Assembly (NCBI GenBank): GCA_050084985.1
Contig: JBITNC010000001.1
Location: 80,538,001 to 80,602,000 of the forward strand
DNA length: 64,000 nucleotides
Source of the DNA: Nageia nagi
Lineage: Eukaryota > Pinophyta
Reading direction: 5' to 3'
Part shown: positions 1 through 13,100 of the stretch, piece after piece
Layout of the letters: every line of letters begins with the position of its first letter
Numbering within the stretch: position 1 is the first letter of the stretch
Program-made: the position numbers and the translations under genes
The notes under the pieces: generated by a model
Told to the model about the DNA's origin: nothing
Databases searched by the model: none
The model's input: the letters and a program-made list of their open reading frames with translations, nothing else

Positions 1-62
1 AGGGACCTTCCATTCCTAGTTGGTTGCTCTACCAATTTAACTAATAGTTCTTTCTGAGATCA
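1..62 (-). repeat. tRNA-derived SINE-like fragment cut by window edge
   Basis: On the minus strand the sequence reads AATTGGTAGAGCAACC and then GGAATGGAAGGTCCCT, like the A-box half of a tRNA or tRNA-derived SINE, running off the edge before the B box. A related GAAGGTCCCATGTTCAACTC element lies at 28330-28510 in the same orientation, which favours a SINE. Confidence 0.35.
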
Positions 63-1012
63 AGATTTTTTTATTCATCAGTAGCTTTCAATGAACTCAT
101 GTTGTCCTTGTCAACATTCATCCTGGAATTTAAGCAGCTTAAAATTGGAAAAGGCTTGACATTGAATTTCCAAAGTAGGCTTTGTACTGTTTCAAACACA
201 AAATCAACTTTGAAAGTCTGTTTTATCCTATCTTGCAAACTAATGGAGGTCACTAAGTATCATGGAAAACACAATTCTAACAGAGAATGGCAATATTGTA
301 AAAGTCTTCAACTTTGAAAAAATAATGAAAAAGAATGAAGCTACTTGTACAGCAACCATGAAAAGAAGTTCAAGCTAAAGCAGCTACTTACATAATTGAA
401 AAATAATTTACAAAGAAAAACTATAAATTGACCTAAGATGAAAATTTATATAGCAACTCAAGTTTGAACAAGACAATTGCGAGCACCAAATGGAAAGAAT
501 ATTGCACATGTCAAATAAACCCAGTGTTTCTACCACACAAATCAAATAAACATGCAGAAACTAATAGATATCAAGCTAAAAATTGCCACAAGAATGTTTT
601 AAATAAAATCATCTCCACAGATCCACAAACATACAACCAGGTATGGGTTTCGATCTATTCATCAACACGCTAAAGACATTCACCTCTCGATTGAAGATGC
701 CACCAACTCCAGATAAACCCAGAAGAATATGTGGCTTTACTTTTTTAACCTAAACACCAAAAAAATTTCAGAAATCCATTAAATGCAACTTTTATTAAGG
801 CATACTTTAAACAAATAGATGAACAAATAACATAAATTAAATAAAAGCTTCTCTGAAAATACCTTAGAGGCTCAATTCGTTAACAGATTTTTGTGCTAGC
901 ATAATGAAAAGTTATATAAAATAAAATAAACATACTCCAATAAAACCTCACAAAGGACATAGGACCAAATATTCACATATGCTGAATGAGTTAAGAAGAA
1001 CAAGGAACAGAC
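63..1012. other. Intron sequence, nothing recognised
   Basis: This is AT-rich intron DNA downstream of NAD-ME exon 11. I see no further malic-enzyme exon and no transposon signature. Confidence 0.6.
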
Positions 1013-1126
1013 CACTTCAAGAAGACTGGCACCCTCATACAAGCCCTCGATCTCTTCAGGTCCACTACCTCTAGCAAAAGGTGCTGCTTCAGGATCAAGA
1101 TCTTTTCGAGCACATGTAACCAGTCC
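1013..1126 (-). CDS. NAD-ME: NAD-ME exon 11
   Basis: This exon has 114 bp (38 codons) and encodes [20 protein letters not shown] then [18 protein letters not shown]. Acceptor aaatag, donor GTG/gtctgt, which is weaker than the others. The segment following in the family (VKP.VLLGLS) is not visible in positions 1-1012, so further exons must lie outside the window. Confidence 0.9.
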
Positions 1127-4100
1127 CTATTTCCAAGATAGAGATACAATTAATCAAAGACATTGTAATCTAGCATAAATAACACATATTTGCTTCAAGA
1201 GAATGAAAAACACAAAAGACATTTTTAGATCATTTCAGTACAGAAATCCAGAAGATGTTAAGAGTTTCATAGTATTAGAAGCAACACAGAATATTGATAA
1301 CTATAGTTACAGGATTGAAGAAAACAAAAAGAAATAACTCCTTATTTCCAATTTCAATAATGATAAATCTATTCATTTACAAACTTTATTTAACGACATT
1401 ATTGTTCTTATGTTTGAAAGCAGAAGTTTTTCATCATGTCAGGCAATAACAAAGCATCTGAGTGAACTGCGAATCAACAATTTTAAAGTTGTGCAAATCT
1501 AACAGGCAAAGGCTTGCACTCACTTCCAGAGACGAGGAAATTACCAGCGTACAGCTTAGTTGCACAGGGATGTTGGTACACATCGAGTATGACAATTTCA
1601 GATAATAAGTGTAACAGGAATTAGTGGTAGAATCTAAGTACTAAAACCATAAATGTTTGAAAATGTCCAAATTATAAATATGCCAAACAAAGATTCAAAA
1701 GGATAAACAAAGAAAAAAATTCAGTAATAAATATGCCAATAAACATAAAACTATGTAGAATGCAATGTCAAACTCAACGTAATACATAATGATATATCCT
1801 GAAACAAACATTCAAAAATAAAAAGTATGCCATGAAATTGGCATTCAAAAGTATAAATGATGCACAACTGACTAACTTGCATTCAAAAATATGTCTTTTG
1901 ACTCCTTCCCACATGTCCTTGTCTCAGACTCATGTCCCATGTAACGTTGGAATGATGTTGAGCACAACACAACGGACCAAGAACTTTGTTTCATCCCTTC
2001 CAGTCCTCTCTACTCATGTCTTCTCCATTAGCACAGAGAGGGGTCTGATGAAATAAAAAACTCAACAAGCATTTGGTAAACACAAATATAAATGATCTTT
2101 CAATAAAAACTAAGCAAAACTCCTGATTTCACACAAAAAACTCAATCATGAACTGCATCAAGTGAAAAAACTCACAAGTCAAGTGCAAGTTATTCACTAG
2201 TATCAAGTTGGTAATTATATACTACTCATCAAGTCTAACCAGTACGGATCTTATGATAGCAAGTAACCACAGTTTACTCAGGTCCATGACTTTCTATTGA
2301 CTTACCCAAGAATGTGGACCTACACCTAGAGCATGTTGGATCAGGATGAATCAAAAAATATTTTTGCATAATAGTTTCTTTGTATACTGCCAAACAATGT
2401 TTGTATTCAGCTTTGCATGAGGGAGTTCATCATCCCAAACGATTTTCAAGATGCGCAAGCTGATTTTGAAGTTGGAAAAGAGGAACTACTTGATTCAAAA
2501 TGCGCTCTGATTGAAGCTAACCATGTGACAAATGCCAACATCAAGATGATAATACAGCATTAATATGTGGGTTCTCAAAACCATTGTACAGCAAGAGGCA
2601 TTTGTGTAATCGGGTGGAGAATCAAGCAGGCATATAGTTTAATGAACCTAATAAACCAAAGAAGTTAATACCAACACAGAGGAAGCCAGATTACTCGCCG
2701 AGAAATTGCAAGTAATCATCAAAAAACTGGAGTAGATGCCGATTACACAAACGGCAGAACATAACATTTGACTGTTAAAAGAAAACAAAAGACTTGTTTT
2801 TCATTTTTATTGCTGCTGCAAACAGGAGAAGAGGAGAAGAAGGCTGCCAGACCAGAGAACATGCAAATTTACCAATTTTTCTCACCATTCACTCCATTTA
2901 GTAATTTGCTAACATCTGCAGTCTAGGTTTGTAAGCTGTTTATCGTTTTTTTTTTTTTTCCATTTCAAGTTTATTTTTTAACTATTTTGTGCTATTTTGA
3001 AGGCCAGGCTTCTATATTGAAGGGAACCACTTGTTACTATTAGAAAGTCCTCTATTTCACTGAGCTTACTTATAGAAAGTTCTATATCGAAGGGCACCAC
3101 TAATGCTAGCCCCCAACTTAGTATTCATGGACAGGTGGGCTTAAAAATAGAAAATAAGAGATAATTGGAGCAGATGCGTTATCGGTTGGAGCGGCAAAAG
3201 ATATTAAAACCCCAACAACAGAACAAACCCTCCGTATATTATTATTGAAAAGTAGAAGAATATAGTCCAGGCTGAGAAGGATTTCATTGACTTTCACCAC
3301 AAGCCTCAGGTGCCATGCCACGGAGCTCAACCAAGAGAGTTCAATCATCGAAATATTCTGTACCACTGCACCAGATTACTCCCCCACAACCTGTTTAAAG
3401 TATAAACAAATTTTGAAATTGATTTTTATTTTGTGCATACTGTTTGATTTCAAGTGTCAAAATTTGAGGTAGAAAACATACCACGCTTACCTTCATTCCC
3501 AACCAGGGCATCTGCATTTTATCTATTTTTGAGACACGTCTCACTTCAGTTCAACACCAAATTAACCATTCATTCCCTCCCCTCTCTAATGAATTATTTA
3601 AATAACTTGATATGTTTATTGCTTTCATGATACACAACACATTGTTCGACAAACCAGAATCCATTCCCTACACCAAATCTAGAAATTGACATTGACTTAG
3701 CACAAAAACCTTTAGCCTTAAGTTTCAATGTCCAGTAAGCGCCAAAACATCATGTTCTCAAATTCTTTGCATTACCTTTTTGTCTAATTTCTTTATCAGG
3801 ACAAAGCGTAGGTTGAATTAACTAAAACATCTCATCTGTACAATAGGCATAGAGTAAAGGAACCTGGCAATAACATATATGCATTTCCATGTAATCGAAA
3901 TGTCTGTTAAACTTCTTGTCTAGACTCCACATATATAGAATCAGATGAAATCAAACAAAATATAATGGAATCACCCAAAAAGAACAGCATAAGCAAGAGA
4001 TGCATCAGTATAGGAGGAAATTATAATCTCACATTTTTATCTAGAAGCCAAAATTGATTGTTTGCTGATGAATGATCACAAGAACTAAACATGCTTGACA

Positions 4101-7100
4101 TTGCTTTTTGCAACATATTGAGGACTCCAAGACCAGCACTGCAACATTTCATCCCCATCGGTAAGGAAGAACATAAGTACAATTTCTTTTTGAGAACAGC
4201 ACAGTAATAAAACACAACATGAGGTCTATAAAAATAATTGTACCAAAAGGACAAGGCCTAGTTTGGGCTGTCAGAGAAACACTTCCAAATACCTGCCAGC
4301 ACCAACAATGACAATTTTCTGCTTTACAAAATCAGTCAATGGACAACCCTGAGCTCTAACAGCACCAAGTAACCCAGCAAGAGCAACCCCTGCAGTGCCC
4401 TGCCAAAAGAAATAAATGGAAAATAAAAAATCCTGGGATTGACTTGATGTTAGCCATAAGTATTGACTTGATGTTAGCATAAGTATTTCATGAACATACT
4501 TGATAAAAAAAATTCAAATTTTACATGAGAAAAAATGTAATCCGGAAAATACCTGAACATCATCATTGAACATGCGAAAACTATTACGGTATCGCTTCAA
4601 AAGTTCAAATGCCCACCTGCTTTGGAAGTCTTCAAACTGCTCAGTGAAAATTGATGAGCAACAGTGAGACATTTGTTGGAAGATCATATAAACTAAGGAA
4701 ACCTTCTGGATTGAAACTAATTAAATTAATTAAAACTCACCTGCACAATAACCTTTGGCCATCGAGCAAACACGGCTTCCATAAATTCATCAAGTACTGA
4801 CAAGTACTCATCTCCTTCTAGTCTAGGTTGTCGCAACCCCAAATCTACGACAAGAAATCATATAACTTGTTAGAAACTTAGAAATCATTGCTTGGTATGA
4901 GGAGACTAATACGTTCTTTCTCAACTCGGGCTTTATGAATTGTGGATCAAAGAATAATGTGTTCAAAGAAAAGAAATTCAAATTATAGAGATACAATTCT
5001 AACCAGATGATTTGATTGGTTTCAAGGACATTACTTCTGAGATTTAAGGACACGAGGGCTCAGTTTAACAAGTCATTTGAAGTGACAAATCCTGGTCTAT
5101 TGCATTTCTTCTCGGGGATGCAAGTTTTGCAACTTGATCTGAGATCACCATTCCTAACCTAACTATGCCTTGGATTTGGCAAATTTACATACACAGGCAT
5201 ATCATCATCATCAAATATGTCTTTCATGTTCACTTCTTTACCCATCAATAACATGTACTTCTGATCTCTAAAGCTGACTCTTCCTCTGACAGGTCCTTCA
5301 TGTTCAATTATCTACACAAATTCTGTACTTTTTCTTGTTGATTTTCAAGTCTTCCGACACTCACTCACATGGGCAAAAATGTTTTTACATAGACGATGAT
5401 GATTACACTTACACAGTGGTTGGCTAAATATATGACAATTATGCTGATGATAAATGACAATTCAGTTACAAGTACACACAAGAAACAATCACAAACCAGA
5501 GGAGAAGCATGCACAAAACAAAAATATGACCAATAATCTTCTATGCAAATATTTAAGATTATGTTATTGAGAGGGTAACATGTGGGGTACAAGAAATTAA
5601 TTTAATCAATGAATTAGTCTGATCATTGGATGAAGAAGAAAATGGCTTTTATTAGATTGCAGAACTGGAAGGGTATGCCTCCAACCATAGTATATTAATA
5701 CAGCGTTTAAAAGTCAAATAAGACGTTTTTTCCGTTTTTTGAATTTTCCCGCACATCGGTCAAAAAAATGGAAAAAACACCGTTATCCTCTTCAAAATAC
5801 AGGCCATTTAAACGGCATTTAAACGCGGAAAAGAAGGGAAAAAACGTTGAAAAAACGCAGTTTTGGCGATGTATTTGTAAGGCCATTTAGACACTTTTTT
5901 TAACCAAAAAATTGTCATTTGTAAGCAAAAACGCCCAAAAAATATGACTTAACCACCCACGCCATACCCACCGTTTTTTCCTCAAAAGACATTGCTTAAA
6001 CGCCAAAAAGACACATTTTGTGACCAAAAGACGCGGTGTGATAGGGGCAAAACACACGCCAAGGAGGAAAAGACATGTTTTCCGTCTTTTGGGCGTCTAA
6101 ACGCCGTTTAAAAGGCAAAAAAAAGTAGAAGATGCCGCAAAAATGTGGAAGCAGCCAGGTGGTAGGGGAGAAGGAATATTGGGGGGGGGAAAGGATTTTT
6201 CCCCTCATTTTTGCATTGTAGAGTTTGGAGAAACTAAAAGAGAGAGAAGCTAGAGAGAAGAAACTGAAACTGAGGGAGGGTGTCCAAGACTCCAAAATGC
6301 CGAAAGAGTTGGATACATTTTGAAAATATGTGACTCAAATTGAGGGGGTTCGAGGCAATTCTCAGCATTTTAGGTGCAATCTATGTAACAAGCCTATTCG
6401 GGGAACAATTACAAGGTTCAAAGGGCATCTTTCCGGGAGGCCAAGGAGCGATGTGGAGAGTTGCCCAAAAGCAACTCCAGATCTTGCTTTGGACGCAATT
6501 AGAGCCTTGGATTCTATTATTGATAAAAAAGAGAGGAAATGAGCAATTCGAATGGAGCTAGGAGGGATGAGCTCTTCTACAACAAGTGGAAATGTTTCTA
6601 GTCCAAGTGTAGGTGCAAGTGCAAGTGCCAATAGACCTAGTGGAAGTGGATACCCTGGAAGGGTTGGAGTCCATTCCTACTTTCAACCCCAGACAACTCC
6701 TGGATCTCAACCATCCATTATGAGTATGTTGAAGAAGAAGGAGAAGAAAGAAGCTGATTTGATGTTGGCAAAATTGATCTATTATGGAGTTCCAATCCAC
6801 ATTACCAGGAGTGTATTTTGGCAACCAACGATCAATGCAATGGCTAACGTTGGACCTGGGAATGTGGGCCCTTCTCATGCAGAAATGCAAGGGTCTCTCA
6901 TGAAGGATCTCAAGCAGGAAGTTCGTGACAAGTACGTAAATAGTGATATCAAATTTCAATAGGCTTAAGGCAATATGTATTACATTTTTAAAATTACTTT
7001 TTCTATTTAGTTGTTTTATAATTTATTTTTAGTTTCATTTTACTATTTTTAGAATGGTTGATATTGAAGAATCTTGAAAGTTATCGGGTTGCACAATATT

Positions 7101-10100
7101 ATCTGATAGGTGGTCGGATAGTAAGAGTAGAAGCTTGATTAATTTTTTGGTATACTCCAAATATGGGACAATATTCAAGAAATCCATTGATGCATCCGAT
7201 AAGACAAAAGATGCAAACTTGTTATGTGACTTATTGGATCAGTTTGTGAGGGAGATGAGGCCGAAGCATGTTGTTTAGGTGATCACAGACAACGCTTCTA
7301 GTTATGTTGCAGCAGGTAGCAAGCTCATGAATATGTATCCCTCCTTGTACTGGACTCCATATGCTTGTCATTGCATTGATCTTCTTTTGGAGGACATAGG
7401 AAAAATGGCTTGGGTGAAAGAGGTGGTTGACCAAGCAAGGACAATCACGAGGTACATCTATATTATCTTGTTTTATCTTATCGTATTTTTTTCTTTTCTT
7501 ATATTCTTACTCTTAGACTATGTTGGTTCTTACTTTCTTATCTTGTGTTACCAGGTATATTTATAATAAAACCACTGTTCTTAGTATGAGGAGGAGGTAC
7601 ACCAACGGTAGGGACTTGTTGCACCCAGGAGTTACACATTTTGCCTCCAATTTCATCAGCTTTCAGTCATTATTTAGGCACATGAATGAGTTGCGTTCCA
7701 TGTTTGTTTCTAGAGAGCGGAGTCATACAGCCATGAGCACGAGCCCAGAGGGTATGATCGTGTCTTCATTGATATCCACGGATGATTTTTGGGCGACGCT
7801 CAAAGAGATTTGTAGCGTGATAGCACCACTTGTATGAGTCCTTCGTCTGGTTGATAGTGATAGGCCCACTATGGGCTATTTGTATGAGGCTATGGCTAGG
7901 GCCAAGGAGGCCATAATGCATTATTATATTGACCACCCTAATGAGGATAATGAGTTTGGTAACTAGCACATAGCGTTTTGGGATTTCATTGATGAACGGT
8001 GGTGGAATATGTTGTATCGCCCTATTCATGGAGCAAGGGCCATCTTGAACCCTATCTTGTATTTTGCACCAAAATTAAAATACAAGACTGATAGTCATGC
8101 TAACTTGTGGCTTACAAAATGTGCAGCTGGTATGGTTCAGGATCCCACCACTCAATCCAAAATCTTCAAGGAGCTTGAGTCATACAAGCACTCCCGAGGC
8201 CTCTATGGGTATCAATTTGCTAGAGAGGCACATTTCATGATTGCTCTAGGTGAGAAAAATTCAAAGTTCATGCATTATTTCCAACTTTCCAAGTTTATAC
8301 ATTTAGGCATTTAAATATATTTAATGTTTTCTGATTTGATATTACTATTTACTACATTTTTTAGAGTTGTGGTGGGCGAATTTTGGGGGTGAAACACCTA
8401 AGTTGCAAAGATTTGCCATCCGCATCCTTAGTCAAACGTGTAGCGCTTCAGGATGTGAGCGCAATTGGAGTGCATTTGAAAAAATTCACTCCAAGAAGCG
8501 CAATAGGTTAGTAATTTGATTCATTTCAATTGTGATTCTTTTCAACTTTCAAAATGCAATGGAAATTTCTTCCTTCACTCTCAATTCTCAATTTCTCATC
8601 ATCTCATTTTTTTGTGTTAATAGATTGACAACACAACGCTTGAATGATATTGTGTACATTTATGTCAACCTACAATTGTATGTGAGGCAACTGCAAAAGA
8701 AGGATGAGGATGAGCCCATTAACTTGACTACCATTGATCCCTCATATAGGTTATCTTCTTCGTTTTTACTCTCACAGCTCACCTAACACCCCCTACATGT
8801 GATTTTTAAAATATCTTGATAGGTCCTATAAAAGTGTATTTGTTGACCTTTTTTTTTGCTTTTTTGACAGTGATGCACCTCCAGTGGATGTAGTGGCAAA
8901 TCCAAAGGAGTTACATGAAACATTTCGAGAAGAATGGCTTGACATGGAGCAGGAGATAGATGAACTTGCAGATGAGGGCGAGGAGGAGGAGCATGCAGTA
9001 GATGAGGAGGGGGAGGAGGAGGAGCATCAACGTTTTGATCCATTTTCTCCTGTGGAGATTGATCATGGTGTTGGACCTCTCCAGGTTTATGAGCGTCAAG
9101 TTTACCGAGACATGGAGAGTGAGCCTGACGATGATGAACCACTCGTTCCGTACCAAAGGATTAGGCAAAAGCCCCGCAAGAGTGTTGGTGGCAATTCTAG
9201 TAGTTAAGGATTGCCTCCTCGTAGTGCTCCTACCCCTACAAGACCACCTCCTCACTCTCGGTCTCCTACTACACCTATTAGTGGAGCACATGGTACTAGT
9301 ACTGGTACTGGTACTACTAGTAGTGGCACTGGCGGCCAATTGATTAGTAAAAGGGCTAGAGCCCCAAACCGCACATATTGATGAGTCCCCAGGGCCCACA
9401 CATGGAGTAATTACTCATGAGACATTGTATTTAGTATTATTTGTACTTTGTTGGTGCTTGACAATGGACACTTAGTGGCATTATGAGTGTATGGGACAGT
9501 ACTAGTAGTAGGAGATTTATAACTTATGATATGATAGAAATTTTGTAGATGTCTTTTATTTTCATATATCAATGATATTATTTATGAAATATGAATGTGT
9601 TGGTAGTTGGTACTTCGTAGACAATATGATCGTTTATGTGAATGATTTAATCATTTATGGCAATTAGATAAGCATATTGTATAGAAAAAGTTTTAAAAAT
9701 TGCATTTTTTTTATTTTTCAATGCATCACGTTTTTTCCCCGAATTTTCCATTTTTTCCTTGTCTTTTGTCCGTTTATTTGCTGTATTTTCCATTATTTGA
9801 TCAAGTATTTTTCCCGTATTTTCCGTTTTTTGTTATTTTTTCACCGTTTTTTTTGTATTTAAGTATTTTTAAAGAAGTGAATTTTTGTCGTATTCAACGT
9901 ATTTTGATCGTTTAATGGCCCTTTTTTCCGTATTTGGCCCTGAACTGTGTTTTCAAAAAAACGTCTTTTTATTCTATGCCTCCAACTATAGAAGCAATTT
10001 GATAGCATAGCATTGATATGATGGATTTACTATAACAGTAGATACACAAGAAAACCTTACATCAAACAATCTGATAAATTACTAAAGATTAGACTCACTG

Positions 10101-13100
10101 AAAAGAGGCAACAAAAAAAATCATCTTGCCAAAAAAGCTACTAAAAACATTGCAACAAGACTTGGTTAGCATCAACCAAGATATTTCAGATAGGAAATTG
10201 TATCTAATCTTTAAAATCATCAATAAAAAAATGAATGATTTGAAAAAGCAGAGAAGTGCAATGAGGAACTATAGATTGCAAAACTATAATCAAGTCAACG
10301 TCATGGAAATTATAAGATATAAAGATGAAAAAAAGACAATTCATCCACACAAAAAAAAACTAGAAGTAAAAGAGTTGGAAAAACAGGGGAGACTTGATAA
10401 AACAAGGATGAAGATATATCCAAAAAATGAAGACAATAAATCATCAAACAACAATAGTTCAATGTCAAACGATCTATAGATCATTTGAGGGCGAATCCCA
10501 AGAAGCTTGTGGAAAAAGAAGGAAATCACTAATCTAAGGAAGTAGTACCACAACTGATCTGGATTTGGTGGGCAAAACCAGATGGGCACACACTATACGC
10601 CTATATCACAAAAAAGTCAGCAAATACACTAGAACAGCATGTGAGGCGTTGTTTTCAATTTCAGCAAGAAATAAAAAATAGTATGCTACATAAGTTTTTA
10701 ATTACAAATACATAAATTATACAAATGTACTTAAAATTTGTATAGAGATATGTCACTAGATCCTCCCAGATCAAAAACCGATTCGATTTATGAGGTCAAA
10801 ACCATAAAAGAGAAAATGACAAGGCTTCATAAGCATGAACGCTAAATTCCGATCTACAATTTATAACTAGGACAAGCAACCAAACAAACATGGCCCTTGT
10901 TGGCATCCCAAGTATCATCAAACACATTGAACAAATGTGCAATATAAATATCAAAGTTTGAATGCATAAATGATCGAGTAAATAACCAACTGAACTTAAA
11001 ATTAAGATTCAACCACATACTCTGAACTTGAAATTATATGAGCTGTGGAATATTGTCAAATTATTATAAATATGTAGGTAACAATTATGAATATTGCCCA
11101 AGAGTAGGCTGCTTAAAGATTAGAAAGAAATTCGTAAAGGAAGGATAAGAAGTATAATTCAAGGAAAATATATTTTGCATCTCCTCCTCATTTAAATATG
11201 TGACATAAAGAACCCTTCTTCCTGTGGTGTTCGGCTTGTACAAGGGTTTGGAACCCTAGATTTGGATGTGGATATCCTCATTGTACTCCATTGTTATTCC
11301 ATGATATAATACAGCTTGTGTCTCTCTCATCATTGTGTTGTTCCCTTTGTATGCATGTGTTGTGATATATTGGTGTTGGAAGCTTGTTTTGGCTCAGTTT
11401 GTGGTGTGGCCCCATCATGGGTATTTCTGTGTTGTACAAAGTTGTTGTATTGCATTCGTGTGGTTAGCTTAGTGTTGGAGAAGCCCTAGGGGCTGACGTC
11501 ACAACACACCTAAAAGGTGCATTGAGGTGTTTGTATGACCTAGAGGGCAATCGTTGGATGCTTGAGGGTTATAGAATCCCTAGCTTGGTTTGTTTTCGTT
11601 GAGGGTGATTTTAGATCATCACTAATCACCATTTCATACTAGGGTGCACGAATTCAGGCATGTGCTTTTCCATCTACCGCAAAGCATGCGCTTCAGATTT
11701 TTATACACACTAAAAAGAGAATGAAATACACCCGATAATGATGTATACTTAGCCAGATTCCTAGATCTGGACATGGGTGCATCGTTTCGGATGAGTCCTT
11801 GAAGCACTAGTGTGAAAGCATGCACATAGGTCATCTTAACGTAAGCCTTGTCAAAAAGATGCAAAGTGAATTACAGAAAATGGACCTTGAGATCTAGCTC
11901 ACCCTCTTCGAAAATGGCTACTAGCAGTTCAGACACCTCAAACCCTTATTTCTCCTAGGCGCACCGATTTAGGCATGTACCAAAAATGGTGCGATTGGGA
12001 GACTTGGCCCATAATGAAATGAAGTGGTAGAATGATGCAAGTGTGACTTGATATAAATAGTCTTCAAACATACCACATGTCACCTCTTGGTTGGTTGAAA
12101 ATGAGGTCAAATGACGAAGCCAAAATGATGGGCGCACATTTTAGGGTACGTGCAAAAGCATGTCCCGGAATGCATGCACCGACCAACTTGTATGCCTAAA
12201 AGAACTTAGTCAATTTTCATTACACCTAAAAGCTCTTGCAACTTGGTCACACCTTTTGAGGGGGGTGCAGAAGCATGTCCCAAATTCCTTGCGCCTACCC
12301 AAGCAAGCACCTTGAAATACAAACTTGAAAATGCTCCAGAATATTGGGCGCACAAATTTGAATGAGTGGAAAAGCATGAACTAGAAAACATGCGCCTGGG
12401 CCCCTTCACTAAATTTTATACTTAGTCAAAAAAATGCTCCTGGGCTAGGACATCTGGAAATTGGTGCACCGATTTGTGTGAGTGCCTAAGCATGTTCCAA
12501 AACCCATGTGCACAGACACTCTCCAATGCAATGGATTAAAAATTAATGAAAATGACTTGAAATTCACCATCTAGAATAGGGTGCACCATTTATGGGACAT
12601 GCTTTCTAGACTTATAACAACATAGGGCTCCGAATTCAACCAAACAAACTTAATGCTGAGATTGACTTTCCTTTTATAGACTTGCTAGGGTGGACAAGTG
12701 TCATGCAAGGATTGGCGCGAGTGAAGGTCCAATGCATGTGGACACACCTATCTTTCTAACAATGGACGGCCAAATTCAACACTTAGCCAAATTTTGTACT
12801 TGAAATAGGGCGCATCATTTTGGGTACATCAAAAGCATGTCCCCAAAACCTTACGTTTAGACAACTTTACCAATTTCTCCGAAATGACTTAGTGCTGATA
12901 ATGCTTCTCTATTACGAGCGCACCATTTCAGGTACATGCAAAAGTATGTGCCAAAACACATGCACTCAAGCTGTCCTAATATTTACCTTAAAAATTTTCT
13001 AAGTGTTGGGATACCTCTCTTGCCCAGGGCGCACCGATTTGGGTACATGCAAAAGCATGTACCTCAAAACATGTGTTCAGACACAAAATGTAATTTTTTC

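Noticed and set aside
1-1012. Further malic-enzyme exons near the left edge
   Set aside because: Looked on the minus strand for the next conserved segment (VKP.VLLGLS) and found none.
6558-6959. 133-codon minus-strand frame
   Set aside because: It is the antisense shadow of the hAT transposase N-terminal exon, which has clear family motifs on the plus strand.
8911-9399. 162-codon minus-strand frame
   Set aside because: Shadow of the acidic C-terminal exon of the hAT transposase.
10126-10479. 117-codon Lys/Asn-rich frame
   Set aside because: Composition is that of AT-rich non-coding DNA; no domain, no splice partners, no neighbours.
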